The position numbers and the translations under genes are program-made. The notes under the pieces are model-generated. The model saw nothing but the letters and a program-made list of their open reading frames with translations, searched no databases and was not told the origin of the DNA. From NCBI GenBank assembly GCA_022709905.1, contig JAKLHY010000018.1, positions 45,515 to 109,514 of the forward strand: a DNA stretch of 64,000 nucleotides. The letters run 5' to 3'. Shown here one piece after another: positions 1-10,400 of this stretch (the first letter of the stretch is position 1; every line of letters begins with the position of its first letter). Source of the stretch: Verrucomicrobiota bacterium (lineage in GTDB: Bacteria; Verrucomicrobiota; Verrucomicrobiia; Limisphaerales; UBA1319).

Positions 1-1
1 G

Positions 2-721
2 GGAACTCCCAGCGCAACCAATCTTGCCGCCATGGCGGCCCAGAAACAGTTGGTTGTGAAGAAATCCCGGCCTTTTGGACAATTCGAGACTCCCGAGGGA
101 CTGCGGGTTCCGCCTACTTTCGGCCGAACGGCCTTTGCCTTGACAGCTGAAGAGCCGGTATCGGCGCCCATTCCCGCGGAAGACGGCTTCTATGTCATCG
201 CTTTAACCAAGCGCATCTCGAGCGAGGTCCCGACTTTCGAGAGTGTCCGATCGAAGGTCGAACACGATTTTCGCGCGCAGCAAGCTTCGATGTTTGCGCG
301 CGAGGCTGGCAACGCCTTTCATATTCAGCTGACGAATGGATTGGCTCAAAACAAGGATTTCGCGTCGATCTGCCAGGCGGCATCCTATAAGGCTGTGGAT
401 CTACCCGCCTTTTCCTTGAGCACATCGTCGCTCCCGGAATCGCAGGGATTGGCGGATTTTTCACTCTTGAAGAGCCTGGCAGCGGATCTCAAGCCTGGCA
501 CGCCCAGCATGTTCACCTCCTCACGCGATGGCGGTTTCATTGTCTATCTGAAATCACGCACTCCGGTGGACGAGAACAAACTGAAAGCCGAATTGCCGGA
601 ATACCTCTCTGAACTGAGGGAATCCCGGATCTACGAAGCCTTTAATGAATGGGTGAGCCGCCAACTGACCGTGGCTCGGGTATCCGGACCCCCTGTTGCG
701 GCGCCGGAGGAAAAAAAGTAG
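2..721 (+). CDS. SurA/PpiD-like periplasmic peptidyl-prolyl isomerase, C-terminal part
   Basis: The frame is open from base 2 to the TAG at 719-721, with no start needed inside the window, so this is the 3' end of a gene that begins upstream; the ATG at 32 is probably internal. The visible 240 residues look like the end of a parvulin-type foldase. A strand such as EDGFYVIALTKR closes a PPIC-like domain, a charged helix (PTFESVRSKVEHDF) follows, and a second segment resembles the helical C-terminal arm of PpiD/SurA proteins. Such proteins assist folding of exported and outer-membrane proteins, which fits a neighbourhood rich in secreted products. The N-terminal anchor and most of the catalytic domain are outside the window, so the family call is moderate. 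It ends in a Pro/Ala/Lys-rich tail. Confidence 0.6.
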   Translation, partial: GTPSATNLAAMAAQKQLVVKKSRPFGQFETPEGLRVPPTFGRTAFALTAEEPVSAPIPAEDGFYVIALTKRISSEVPTFESVRSKVEHDFRAQQASMFAREAGNAFHIQLTNGLAQNKDFASICQAASYKAVDLPAFSLSTSSLPESQGLADFSLLKSLAADLKPGTPSMFTSSRDGGFIVYLKSRTPVDENKLKAELPEYLSELRESRIYEAFNEWVSRQLTVARVSGPPVAAPEEKK

Positions 722-854
722 TTCGATTGGTGGGTGCGGTGCGGCCTCGTGTTGGGGGGCTAGGAATGGCTGTTGTTCGGGGCCGGCTCAAGAATGTGGG
801 TCAAAACGCATCTCGGTTCCAGGCGCGCTAAGCATGAGGGTTCCGGTTGTTTAA

Positions 855-1691
855 GTGCGTGGCAATTGCACGAATATGGGCGAATTCACACCGATTAAAA
901 TCTCCTCGCCCGAAACCCGGGAATTCTGGGAGATTCCCGTTCTGTTTGAGGACGAGCACCTGATGGCTTTGGACAAACCCTCGAGGCTCCTGACGAGCCC
1001 CGAGCGGGAAGAACCCCAGCGCCCGAGCCTGATGGCATTGTTGCACCGGGATATTCAAAGGGGCGCTCCCTGGGCTTCTCATCGTCAACTCACCTATTTG
1101 GCCAACGCACACCGGCCGGATTTCGATATGTCCGGCATACTTCTCCTGGCCAAGTCGAAGACCACGCTCATGGCGTTGGCAAATCTCTTTAGCGCTCACA
1201 AAGTGGACCTGAAATGTCTGGCCTTGGTTTGGGGTGTTCCGGGTTGGGAGCAAGCCGAGTGCGATGCCAAACTCGCTCCGCATCCGCATCGGCCGGGGGT
1301 GATGCGAGCCGACATCAGGGCTGGAAAGAAGGCCCTGAGCACATTTCGTGTCCTCGAGCGATTTCGTTATCATGCCCTGGTGGAATGTCATCAGACGACC
1401 CACCGTCCGCATCAGATCCGAGTGCATCTGAAGACCCTGGGATTTCCGCTGGCAGGCGATTCCGTTTATGGCGGCAAACCGCTCCTGCTTTCCCGGATGA
1501 AGCCCGGCTATCGTTTCAAGGCAGACACGCCTGAGAAACCACTGATGGGACGGGCGGCGGTGCATGCGGCCGGCCTGCGTCTTGTTCATCCGGCGAGCTC
1601 GAAGGATCTGGAGGTGATATCTCCTGTTCCAAAAGACTTTACGGTGGCCCTTCGTTATCTTCGTCAATACTCCTCCTTCGAAAAGTCTTGA
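855..1691 (+). CDS. RluA-family RNA pseudouridine synthase
   Basis: Predicted to isomerise uridine to pseudouridine in rRNA or tRNA in the cytoplasm. The protein (about 278 aa) has the RluA catalytic block as HRPDFDMSGI (residues near 85-95), keeping the HRxD aspartate that acts as nucleophile, and the later family block HRPHQIRVHLKTLGFPLAGD, which ends in the usual xGDxxYGG loop. There is no N-terminal S4 domain, so it belongs to the RluA/RluC-like group lacking S4. The start is uncertain: GTG at 855 is the longest, and ATG at 876 gives a protein starting MGEFTPIKI; neither has a strong ribosome binding site. The target site cannot be named. The family assignment is secure. Confidence 0.85.
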   Translation: MRGNCTNMGEFTPIKISSPETREFWEIPVLFEDEHLMALDKPSRLLTSPEREEPQRPSLMALLHRDIQRGAPWASHRQLTYLANAHRPDFDMSGILLLAKSKTTLMALANLFSAHKVDLKCLALVWGVPGWEQAECDAKLAPHPHRPGVMRADIRAGKKALSTFRVLERFRYHALVECHQTTHRPHQIRVHLKTLGFPLAGDSVYGGKPLLLSRMKPGYRFKADTPEKPLMGRAAVHAAGLRLVHPASSKDLEVISPVPKDFTVALRYLRQYSSFEKS

Positions 1692-1831
1692 TTTGCACCG
1701 GGCAAATCAGGATACTCCGCTCCAGTCCAGAAGAGATTTCCCAACCGTCAATACCCTGTACGCATGGGGTGGCCTGTGCGCAAGGGCTATTGAAAAAAGG
1801 TGAGAAATCGCTTCTGTCAGAGCAACTCCAT

Positions 1832-4800
1832 ATGAACAAATTCAAACAAAGGGGACTGGTCTCCTGCCTTGTCGCGGGAGCTCTCGCGGTCTTGGCCAAC
1901 CAAGCCAACGCCGGTTCGGTGACATATAACTTCGATTCGGATCCAACATCGGTGATCGAAATCATCGGGAATAACACAACGCCTTGGCAGGCAACCGGGG
2001 GTAACCCGGCATCCGGGGGATTCCTGGCCTTAACCTATGCTTTCGACAGCATCCAATGCGGATTCATGTTTCCAGACCTTGACAACGGGAAAGTAGTGAC
2101 GTCGTTCAAGTTCACGTGCGATCTGCGGATCGGCAATAGCGAAGGCGACCGTGGGGCGGACGGATTCGCCGTCAGCTTTGCCCGGGGCAACGATCCGTTT
2201 GTCGCTAATCCCAGCATGGGGAATCTTGCGGCAACTTTACCTGAAGCGGGTACGGTCACAGGGATCGCAATCGGCTTCGACACATGGTCGGGCAATACTT
2301 TGCCTGACGGCGGTGATATTGAAGGGATCATTGTTCGGGTGGACAATAAAACCGTTCTGAAACAGGCCATGCCGACCCGGCATGGTGCTTGCGACGACGC
2401 CACCAGCTTGCAGACCGGGCCTCGCGATCCCGATTTCTGGGCCGAGCTGGGTGATATTTACTCTTTGGATGCAGTGGATACGCTTTGCTGGGCGCCGCTT
2501 TCCGTAGAACTGGATGCGGATGCCAAGCTCACCGTCATATGGAAGGGCAAGACCTTGCTCGACAAGTATCAAACCTCGTATTTCCCGACTCCGGGCCGAT
2601 TGATTTTTACAGGCCGAACCGGCGGTGAAAACGAAGCCACACACGTGGACAACATCGTTCTGACTACTACAGCGATCGAGTTGGACAATGTGGCGCCCAC
2701 GATGCCCACGAACTTCAAGGCTCCCGAAGTCGGCGCTGGCCGGGTGCTCCTGACTTGGGATGCCGCGACCGACAATTCTGGCAAAGTAGCCTATGAGGTC
2801 GAACGCGACGGCACGGTGATCAGCGGCATTTTTTCCGATACAAAATACGAAGACTTCACCGTCAAGACGAAAACCACATACTCGTACAAGGTCCGCGCGG
2901 TGGACACCTCCTCCAACAAGTCCGCCTTCACGGCGGCTGTTTCGGCGACCACGGTCGATTTTGTGGATGTCATGGGTTTCCTAACCGCTCAGGTGTATGA
3001 CGGGAATACGGCAACCGACGTTTACAGTCTGACCAGCGATCCGAAGTATCCGGACAGCCCGGATCGGACGGTTTTTGTGACCGGTTTGGACACGCCCAAC
3101 GGGTTTGCGGATAATTACGGACTGAGGTTGGCTGGCGTCATTATGGCGCCTGAGACGGCCCAGTATGACTTCTTTATCCGAAGCGATGATGCGTCCCAGT
3201 TCTTCCTGAACAAGAACGGTGAAGCCATTCCGGACGCATTGGCCGATCTGCCAATTGCGGAAGAAACGGGTTGCTGTGAGGCATTCAAAGAGCCGGATCC
3301 CAGCATGGGCCAGCCCTATGAAACGACCTCCGAGCCCATCAGCCTGGTAGCGGGCAAGAAATATGGTTTCCTGCTGCTCCTCAAGGAAGGCGGCGGCGGG
3401 GATTTTGCCCAGGTGGCCTGGCGCAAGGTGGGCGACACGACATCCGCATCGACGTTAACCCCGATTAGTGGTGTCTTTGTTTATGGCAAGGCGGATCCGG
3501 TGGGCAGCCGGGTGACCATCACCCAGCCGCCCCAGGACACCGCGGTTGCCGTTGGCAAGACGGCCACCTTCAGTGTCGCTGTTGATTCTTATTCGCCCTA
3601 CACCACAACGGTGCTCTATCAATGGTATCGCAATGGCTCGCTCATCCCGGGCGCGCAGACCGCGACCTACACCATTCCGGTAACGACCCAGGCCGATAAT
3701 GGGGCCAAGTTCAAGGTCATGACGGTGGTCCCGGGCACGAACACGACCAGTGTCGAGGCGACGCTGACCATTACTTCGGACAGCGCACCGCCGGTGGTGG
3801 TTGGTGCGGGCGCAATCGCCAGCGAGACGGGCAGCACGTTCGATGTGGGGGTGACCTTCGACGAACCGGTGGATGAAACCTCGGCGAAGACACAGGCCAA
3901 CTACACCTTGTCCGCGGGCACGATCTCGGGGATCAAGTTTTATAAAGGATCGCCGGGCGTGGTGCTGACCGTTAGCGGACTGACCGTGGGCAACACCTAT
4001 ACGGTGACGGTGAAGAATGTGGCCGATCTCTATGGCAACGCGATCACCTCGGCGGACAAGTCGTTCAAAGTGTCAGCGATGAAATGGGGGGTGGTCGGCG
4101 GCAAAGAGCTGAGTTTTGGCAACGGAGTCCTCCCGGTTGCCGAAAACGGATTCGACATCTACAGCGACGGTATTGGCGAGTGGGCTGCCTATGACGAAGC
4201 CACGTTTGTTTACGAGGAAGTCACGGGCAACTTCGACAAGGTGCTGCGCGTGGAATTCCAGGATTCGTCGAGCCAATGGGCACGCGCGGGTCTTGTGGTT
4301 CGTGATGTGACGAACTTTGGCGTCGATCGCGCTTCCCAGGAGGGTGGGCTCGCCGGTCGTTATCAAAAGGTCCATGTCAATCCCGTCAAGACCGCCATGG
4401 GCACGGCTGGAAATAACGCGTGGGAAGGCAACCGGCGTCTTGCGACGGGTGATCAGACCACGACCGCCGGCGGCGGGGGTATTCCACAGTATCCGAATGC
4501 CTGGTGCCGATTGCAGCGCACGAACGACCTGTTCATCATTTATCGCAGCGATGATGGTCAGACATGGACTCAATTGGGGACCACGACGTTCACGGAGCCC
4601 ATGCCGGCCAAGCTGTATGTGGGGCCTGAATTCTCGCCTGAGAACGGCAACATCGGCGAGGAGACAGGTTTGCGGGGCATGTGGGTGGCCAAGATGCGCG
4701 ACTACGGCAATTACCCGGCCGTCTCGCCTGTCACCCCCGAGGTGGCGATCAGCCTGAGCGGAACGACTGTGACGATTACCTACAAGGGGACCTTGCAGTC

Positions 4801-4903
4801 GGCAGACAGTGTGACCGGACCCTACACCGATGTGGCTGGAGCGGTCAGTCCGTATTCGGTGAGCAATCCGTCGGGCGTGAAGTTCTATCGCGCCAAAAAG
4901 TAG
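1832..4903 (+). CDS. Modular secreted surface protein (lectin-like, FnIII, PA14, Ig-like domains)
   Basis: A 1023-aa exported protein of unknown ligand. I start it at ATG 1832 because a clear signal peptide follows (MNKFKQRGLVSCLVAGALAV, cleavage near residue 27); the open frame reaches back to 1688 without adding a credible leader. Regions in order: a beta-sandwich like an L-type lectin (about 28-285); a fibronectin type III domain (290-375); a PA14-like domain (380-545, with IRSDDASQFFLN); an Ig-like domain (560-650, QWYRNG); a bacterial Ig-like domain (650-748); a second beta-sandwich (750-970, DUF1349-like); and a C-terminal block with VTITYKGTLQSAD that recurs at the end of the surface protein at 19062-22706. 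Such architectures suit polysaccharide binding at the cell surface. A terminator follows directly. Confidence 0.75.
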   Translation: MNKFKQRGLVSCLVAGALAVLANQANAGSVTYNFDSDPTSVIEIIGNNTTPWQATGGNPASGGFLALTYAFDSIQCGFMFPDLDNGKVVTSFKFTCDLRIGNSEGDRGADGFAVSFARGNDPFVANPSMGNLAATLPEAGTVTGIAIGFDTWSGNTLPDGGDIEGIIVRVDNKTVLKQAMPTRHGACDDATSLQTGPRDPDFWAELGDIYSLDAVDTLCWAPLSVELDADAKLTVIWKGKTLLDKYQTSYFPTPGRLIFTGRTGGENEATHVDNIVLTTTAIELDNVAPTMPTNFKAPEVGAGRVLLTWDAATDNSGKVAYEVERDGTVISGIFSDTKYEDFTVKTKTTYSYKVRAVDTSSNKSAFTAAVSATTVDFVDVMGFLTAQVYDGNTATDVYSLTSDPKYPDSPDRTVFVTGLDTPNGFADNYGLRLAGVIMAPETAQYDFFIRSDDASQFFLNKNGEAIPDALADLPIAEETGCCEAFKEPDPSMGQPYETTSEPISLVAGKKYGFLLLLKEGGGGDFAQVAWRKVGDTTSASTLTPISGVFVYGKADPVGSRVTITQPPQDTAVAVGKTATFSVAVDSYSPYTTTVLYQWYRNGSLIPGAQTATYTIPVTTQADNGAKFKVMTVVPGTNTTSVEATLTITSDSAPPVVVGAGAIASETGSTFDVGVTFDEPVDETSAKTQANYTLSAGTISGIKFYKGSPGVVLTVSGLTVGNTYTVTVKNVADLYGNAITSADKSFKVSAMKWGVVGGKELSFGNGVLPVAENGFDIYSDGIGEWAAYDEATFVYEEVTGNFDKVLRVEFQDSSSQWARAGLVVRDVTNFGVDRASQEGGLAGRYQKVHVNPVKTAMGTAGNNAWEGNRRLATGDQTTTAGGGGIPQYPNAWCRLQRTNDLFIIYRSDDGQTWTQLGTTTFTEPMPAKLYVGPEFSPENGNIGEETGLRGMWVAKMRDYGNYPAVSPVTPEVAISLSGTTVTITYKGTLQSADSVTGPYTDVAGAVSPYSVSNPSGVKFYRAKK

Positions 4904-4931
4904 CGGTGTAGATCCGCAATTTTGATTCAAC

Positions 4932-4963
4932 AAAGGCCGGGGTTTTGAGCCCCGGCCTTTTTA
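4932..4963 (+). terminator. Rho-independent terminator
   Basis: A perfect 11-bp stem (AAAGGCCGGGG with CCCCGGCCTTT) around a 7-nt loop, followed by a T-rich stretch. It lies 28 bases after the stop codon of the modular surface protein and insulates it from the downstream A1-B1-B2-A2 group. Confidence 0.9.
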
Positions 4964-5101
4964 TTCGGATTAAGACGTGCCAACGCCCTGGTGGGAAAGG
5001 TAACCTGGGTCAGTTCCAGGACGTTGCGGCATGCTACTATGCCGGGCTGCTTACGCGCGCCTGAGTGACTGGACGCGCGTCTGGATAAGAAAGAGTGACC
5101 A

Positions 5102-7420
5102 TTGAGAAACGATCGAAATCCTGGCCCTGAGAAGTCGGGGAGCATGGCGTTTGGCGCCAGTTCTGGTTCCGGTTTTCCGCAGTCCGGTTTGCGGAAGTGG
5201 ACCTTTCGTTTAGCGGCCCTGCTGGTAGTGCCGGTTATGCTGGTGGGGACTGTCGAGATTGTGCTTCGCCTCATGAATTACGGGCATGAGACTTCGTTTT
5301 TTGTGCCCGGGCAACTCAAGGGGAATCGGGTTTGGGTGGAGAACACCTGGTTTGGGTCGCGTTTTTTTCCGCCGGCGCTGGCCCGAAGCGCATCCCCAAC
5401 CGTCATGCGGGCGGAGAAGGCGCCGGGAAGTTACCGGATTTTTCTTTTTGGCGAATCCGCTGCGTTGGGCGACCCGCGGCCGGCTTTTGGGGTGGGGCGT
5501 TACCTGGAAGTGCTATTACGCGAGCGATATCCCGGCATTTCATTTGAGGTGGTGAGCATGGCGATGACCGCCATTAACTCGCATGCTATTCTCGAGATGG
5601 CTCGCGAGTGTGTCTCGCATCAAGGCGATCTATGGATTGTATATATGGGCAACAACGAGATGGCCGGGCCCTTTGGTGTCACAACGGTTTTTGGCGCCGC
5701 TGCGCCATCCTATCGCTGGATTCGAGCCAGTTTGTTACTGCAACAAACCAGAATCGGTCAATGGCTGCGAGAGACCGTCCATCGTTTGAGTCCCGCCGAG
5801 GATATCCCCGAGAACTGGGATGGGCTTCGGATGTTTCTGGATCGCCGGGTCGCGCCGAAAGATCCGCGCAAAGAACAGGTCTATTGGAATTTTCAGGCCA
5901 ATCTCGAAGCCCTGGTGCGAGCGGGATCCAGAGCGCGTGTGCCGATCCTGTTAAGCACGGTGGCGGGCAACTTGAAGGATTGCGCCCCGTTTGGATCCTG
6001 GCTGCGATCGGAGATGACTCAGAACGACAGAATCCTTTGGAATCAGTGGTTCGAGGCAGGAATTACGAATGCCGCCCGGGAACGATGGTCTGAGGCGGCT
6101 CAAGCCTGGCAATCGGCCCTGCAGTTCACCCCCGACCATGCCGAACTGCATTTCCGGTTAGGCCAGTGTCTGATCGAGTCCTCGAATCTCCCGGCTGCGC
6201 GCGCCAGTTTCGTCAAGGCCCGGGACTTTGACAGCCTGCCGTTTCGCACCGATTCCCGATTGAACGCCCTGATCGTCAACACCGCCGAGAAATCCAAAGA
6301 CCGGGGAGTGATCTTGTTTGACGTGGAGGAAAGGCTCGGTCGTCTCAGCCCCGGTCAAATCACGGGAACGGAGTTCTTCCATGAACACGTCCACTTGAAT
6401 TTTGACGGGAACTATCAGCTGGCCTTGGGATGGGCGGAAAAAATCGAGGAACTTTTGCCTCTCGGATCCCGATCGAAACGGAAGGAGACGTGGGCGACGC
6501 CGGAGATTTGCGCGCAACGTCTGGGACTCACCGACTGGAACCGTCATTCTGTTCTCGAGGAAATGGCGCGCCGCCTGTCCGAGGCGCCATTCACCAACCA
6601 GTTGAATCACGAGAAACGCTGGGCCAGGCTTTCCCAAATCCTGGTTCAAACCCGAAGTCGCCTGCAGCTGAGCTTCAGGAAAGACGCGCGCGCAACATAC
6701 GAGGCGGCGATTCAGTTGTGCCCGGACGACCACTGGTTGCACCATAATTATGCCGAATTCCTCGTCTCGATCGGTGATCTTGCTGAGGCAACAGCTCCGA
6801 TGGAACGGGTTCGTGATTTGACGCCGCAACATTACACCGGTTTCCTGCAATTGGGCCGATTATACGCCCGCCAGAACAGATCTGAAGAGGCCCGCCAGTC
6901 TCTGGAACACGCCCTGCTCCTGCGTCCGGACCTGGTGGAGGCCCGCATCGAGTTGGGACAGGTTTATGCGAGGCAGAAGAAGCATGAGGAGGCTTTGGAA
7001 CAGTACGACACAGCCCAGAGCAAACGTCCTCGGGATGCCGGACTCTGTCTGCTTCGGGCCGCTACTCTGTCGCATCAGGACAAGATCGAGGAATCCATAG
7101 CCGCGCTGAATCAAGCGATCAACATCCGGCCTTCGTTTGTTGAAGCTTACTATCTGCTCGGCACGCAGTGGGTTGCGCTCAAGAAGATCCCCGAGGCTCG
7201 GTTGGCTTTTGAGCAGGTGGTGCGTTTGCGGCCTGATCATGCGATGGGACATTTGAACCTGGGAATGGTCCTGGCGAAAGAGGGGCGTTTCGATCAGGCC
7301 CTGTTGCATTTGCAGGAAGCCGTGCGTCTCGATCCGGCGAACCGGGAAGCCCGTCAGTTCCTCGAGACCCTGAGGCAGATCCAGTCTCCCTCCAAAGCTT
7401 CGGGTCACGCCATGGAATAA
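5102..7420 (+). CDS. Membrane-anchored SGNH-type hydrolase with C-terminal TPRs (A1)
   Basis: A 772-aa protein: a short cytoplasmic tail, one transmembrane segment (RLAALLVVPVMLVGTVEIVL, residues about 40-60), an SGNH/GDSL-like domain and at least six TPRs in the C-terminal third (about 510-760). SGNH blocks visible: GESAALGD (nucleophile Ser), YMGNNE (block III) and EHVHLNFDGNY (block V His; Glu replaces the usual Asp). SGNH enzymes are esterases or O-acyl transfer enzymes; the substrate here is unknown. The start is either TTG 5102 (weak AAGAG 6 nt upstream) or ATG 5144. The stop lies 4 bases before the next frame opens, so it is probably co-transcribed with B1. The paralogue at 15017-17383 has lost the block V histidine. 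Confidence 0.75.
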   Translation: MRNDRNPGPEKSGSMAFGASSGSGFPQSGLRKWTFRLAALLVVPVMLVGTVEIVLRLMNYGHETSFFVPGQLKGNRVWVENTWFGSRFFPPALARSASPTVMRAEKAPGSYRIFLFGESAALGDPRPAFGVGRYLEVLLRERYPGISFEVVSMAMTAINSHAILEMARECVSHQGDLWIVYMGNNEMAGPFGVTTVFGAAAPSYRWIRASLLLQQTRIGQWLRETVHRLSPAEDIPENWDGLRMFLDRRVAPKDPRKEQVYWNFQANLEALVRAGSRARVPILLSTVAGNLKDCAPFGSWLRSEMTQNDRILWNQWFEAGITNAARERWSEAAQAWQSALQFTPDHAELHFRLGQCLIESSNLPAARASFVKARDFDSLPFRTDSRLNALIVNTAEKSKDRGVILFDVEERLGRLSPGQITGTEFFHEHVHLNFDGNYQLALGWAEKIEELLPLGSRSKRKETWATPEICAQRLGLTDWNRHSVLEEMARRLSEAPFTNQLNHEKRWARLSQILVQTRSRLQLSFRKDARATYEAAIQLCPDDHWLHHNYAEFLVSIGDLAEATAPMERVRDLTPQHYTGFLQLGRLYARQNRSEEARQSLEHALLLRPDLVEARIELGQVYARQKKHEEALEQYDTAQSKRPRDAGLCLLRAATLSHQDKIEESIAALNQAINIRPSFVEAYYLLGTQWVALKKIPEARLAFEQVVRLRPDHAMGHLNLGMVLAKEGRFDQALLHLQEAVRLDPANREARQFLETLRQIQSPSKASGHAME

Positions 7421-7424
7421 ACGG

Positions 7425-10400
7425 ATGTTCTGGGTATCGGACGGTAGTGTTCCCCACATTCCTATGGCCTTTTTCGGGGGTGTTTGGTTTACTGGCGCCC
7501 GCAAACTCATGCGGATACTGGCAGCGCTTTTCGGAATTGGTGCGTGGGGACGCTGGATAGGGCTGGCGGCTGTGATATGGCCGTGGGGGCTGGTGGCACA
7601 ATCCAATCAAACGACTCCCGGGCACCGTGTTCAACTCCTGACTGTGGCCACCGGGACACAGCCGGGTTTTACGCTTATCTCGCCTCGGGAATCGGGGGTT
7701 TGGTTTACCAATGTTCTTCCCCAGTCCCGTTACTTAACCAATCAGATTCTCCCGAACGGTTCGGGAGTTGCGGCGGGCGATGTGGATGGAGATGGAAGGT
7801 GTGATCTTTTCCTTTGCGGTTTGGCTTCGGGAGGAAGGCTTTATCGGAATGCGGGCCCATGGCGATTTGAGGACGTCACGGAATCATCGGGCTTATCGCT
7901 CCCGAATTTCGATGCCACAGGAGCCGCGCTGGTGGATATGGATGGCGATGGAGATCTTGATCTGATTGTGAACTCGATTGGCGGGGGTGCCCGGTTTTTT
8001 CGAAATAATGGCATGGGCAAATTCGAGCCTGGAATGCAGCCATTAAATGCCGGTCGGGGCGGAACCTCGATCGCCCTGGCGGATGCCGATGGCGACGGGG
8101 ATCTGGACCTGTATCTTGCGAATTACCGGCAATCGACGCTGATGGATTCCCCAGGCACTCGTTTCAGCGTCAAAATGATCGATGGCCAACCGGTCGTGGC
8201 TGCGATCGACGGACGACCCCTGACCGATCCCGAGTGGACGAATCGATTCAAGTTCAAGATCGAATTGGGGGCGGGCGGACGCGGCAGGTTCGGCCATGAA
8301 GAGCTGGGCGAAGCCGACCTGTTTTGCCTGAACGATGGGCGGGGCAATTTCCAGCCGGTTTCCTGGACGGAGGGCGCGTTTTTGGATGAGGACGGTCAAC
8401 CGCTTCAAAGCCCGCCCTTTGACTGGGGATTAACGGTGACCTTCAGGGATTTCAACGGGGACGGCGCTCCCGATATTTACGTGTGCAACGATTTCAACAC
8501 TCCGGACCGGTTCTGGCTGAACGATGGAAAAGGCCGGTTTCGGGCTGCGCCCATGCTGGCCTTGCGACAGACCTGTTTGGCTTGCATGGCCATCGATGTG
8601 GCCGATATCGATCGGGATGGGGATTTTGATTTTATGCTGGTCGATATGCTGAGCCGCGATCATCAGCGCCGATTGACTCAACGCAACATGTTGCGCGCCG
8701 ATCTGACGCCCGCTTCTCGAATCTTGGGGCGTCCCCAGTATCCCCGAAACACCTTGTTTTTGAATCGTGGCGACGGCACCTATGCCGAGATTGGCCAGTA
8801 TGCCGGACTGGAAGCCTCCGAGTGGTCGTGGGCGGTGACCTTTTTGGATGTCGACCTGGACGGATACGAGGATCTTCTCGTGCCGAACGGATTCGAACGC
8901 GACAACATGAATGTCGATGTCCAGAATCTCATCAACCAGGCCAAGGCGAGCAAGAAGGTCCTGAGCCGTGAGGAACTCCAGTTGCGTCGCCACTTCCCCC
9001 GACTGACCACGCCGAACGCGGCCTTTCGCAATCTCGGCAATCTGCGATTCCAGGAGGTCGGACGGGAGTGGGGATTTGACACGCCGACCATCTCTCAGGG
9101 GCTATGCCTGGCCGATTTCGACAACGACGGCGATCTTGATCTGGCGGTGAACAACATGAATTCAACAGCCGGGTTGTACCGCAACAATGCCTCCGCCCCA
9201 AGGATCGCGGTGCGTCTGAAGGGTAAAGCGCCGAATACTCGAGGAATCGGAGCGCGGATTACCGTGACCGGAGGCCCGGTCCCGCAGAGCCAGGAGATGG
9301 TTAGCGGCGGGCGATATCTCTCCTGTGACGAAGCGCTGCGTGTGTTTGCCGCCGGATCGTCGAGTAACCGATTGCGGATCGAGGTCGTCTGGCGCAATGG
9401 CCGCCGAAGTGTGGTCGAGGGCGCGAGTCCCAACAGCCTTTGCGAAATCGACGAAGCCGGCGCGATGGTTTCTTCTGAAGCCCATGACCCGAACGTCTCA
9501 GCGAAACCGGTGTTTGAAGATGTCAGCCGGCTCTTGGCTCACAGTCATCGTGACGAGCCCTTTGATGACTACGCCCGCCAGTCTTTGTTGCCGAGGAAAC
9601 TGAGCCAACTGGGGCCCGGGGTGTGCTGGTGGGATGTTGACGGCGACGATTGGGACGATCTGGTGATTGGGAGCGGTTATGGGGGGCGGCTGGCTTTGTT
9701 CAAGAACAACGGGCAGGGCGGATTTGTTCTTGTGGATAAAGCCCCCTGGAACCTGGCCGTTCCGCGGGATCAGACCGCGATTCTTGGATGGAGGAAAGGC
9801 GAAGTCCTGGTTGGAGGCGCGAATTACGAAGATGGCCTCCTGGTGGGGGGAGCGGTTACAACTTACCGCTGGGATTCTGCTGATACTATCGAGGCGATCG
9901 GGTTGTGGGAGTCGAGCGTGGGACCGATGGCTATGGCAGACTGCAACGGCGATGGGGATCCTGACTTGTTTGTGGGCGGACGTGTGATTCCCGGTCGTTA
10001 CCCGGTGGCGGCATCGTCACGGATTTTTCGGCGACAGAATGGACAGTGGATCCTGGACGAAGCCAACAGCGCGAGATTCAAGGATGTGGGTATAGTCAGC
10101 GGAGCCGTGTGGAGCGATTTGGATGGGGACGGTTGGTCCGACTTGATTCTTGCCTGCGAATGGGGGCCGGTGCGGGTCTGGCACAATTCAAACGGGATTT
10201 TACAGGAAGTGACTCGCGAGCTCGGCCTTTCGGAGTTTACAGGCTGGTGGAATGGGGTGGCGACTGGCGACCTGAATAGCGATGGCCGGATGGACATCAT
10301 CGCCGCCAACTGGGGACAAAACACCAAATATGAGAGCCACCGTCTCAAATCCTTGCGGCTGTATCATGGGGATTTGACGATGGACGGCACGGTGTCGTTG

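Noticed and set aside
828..1667. Open frame of 279 codons on the minus strand
   Set aside because: It is the antisense shadow of the RluA-family gene; no family signal and biased composition.
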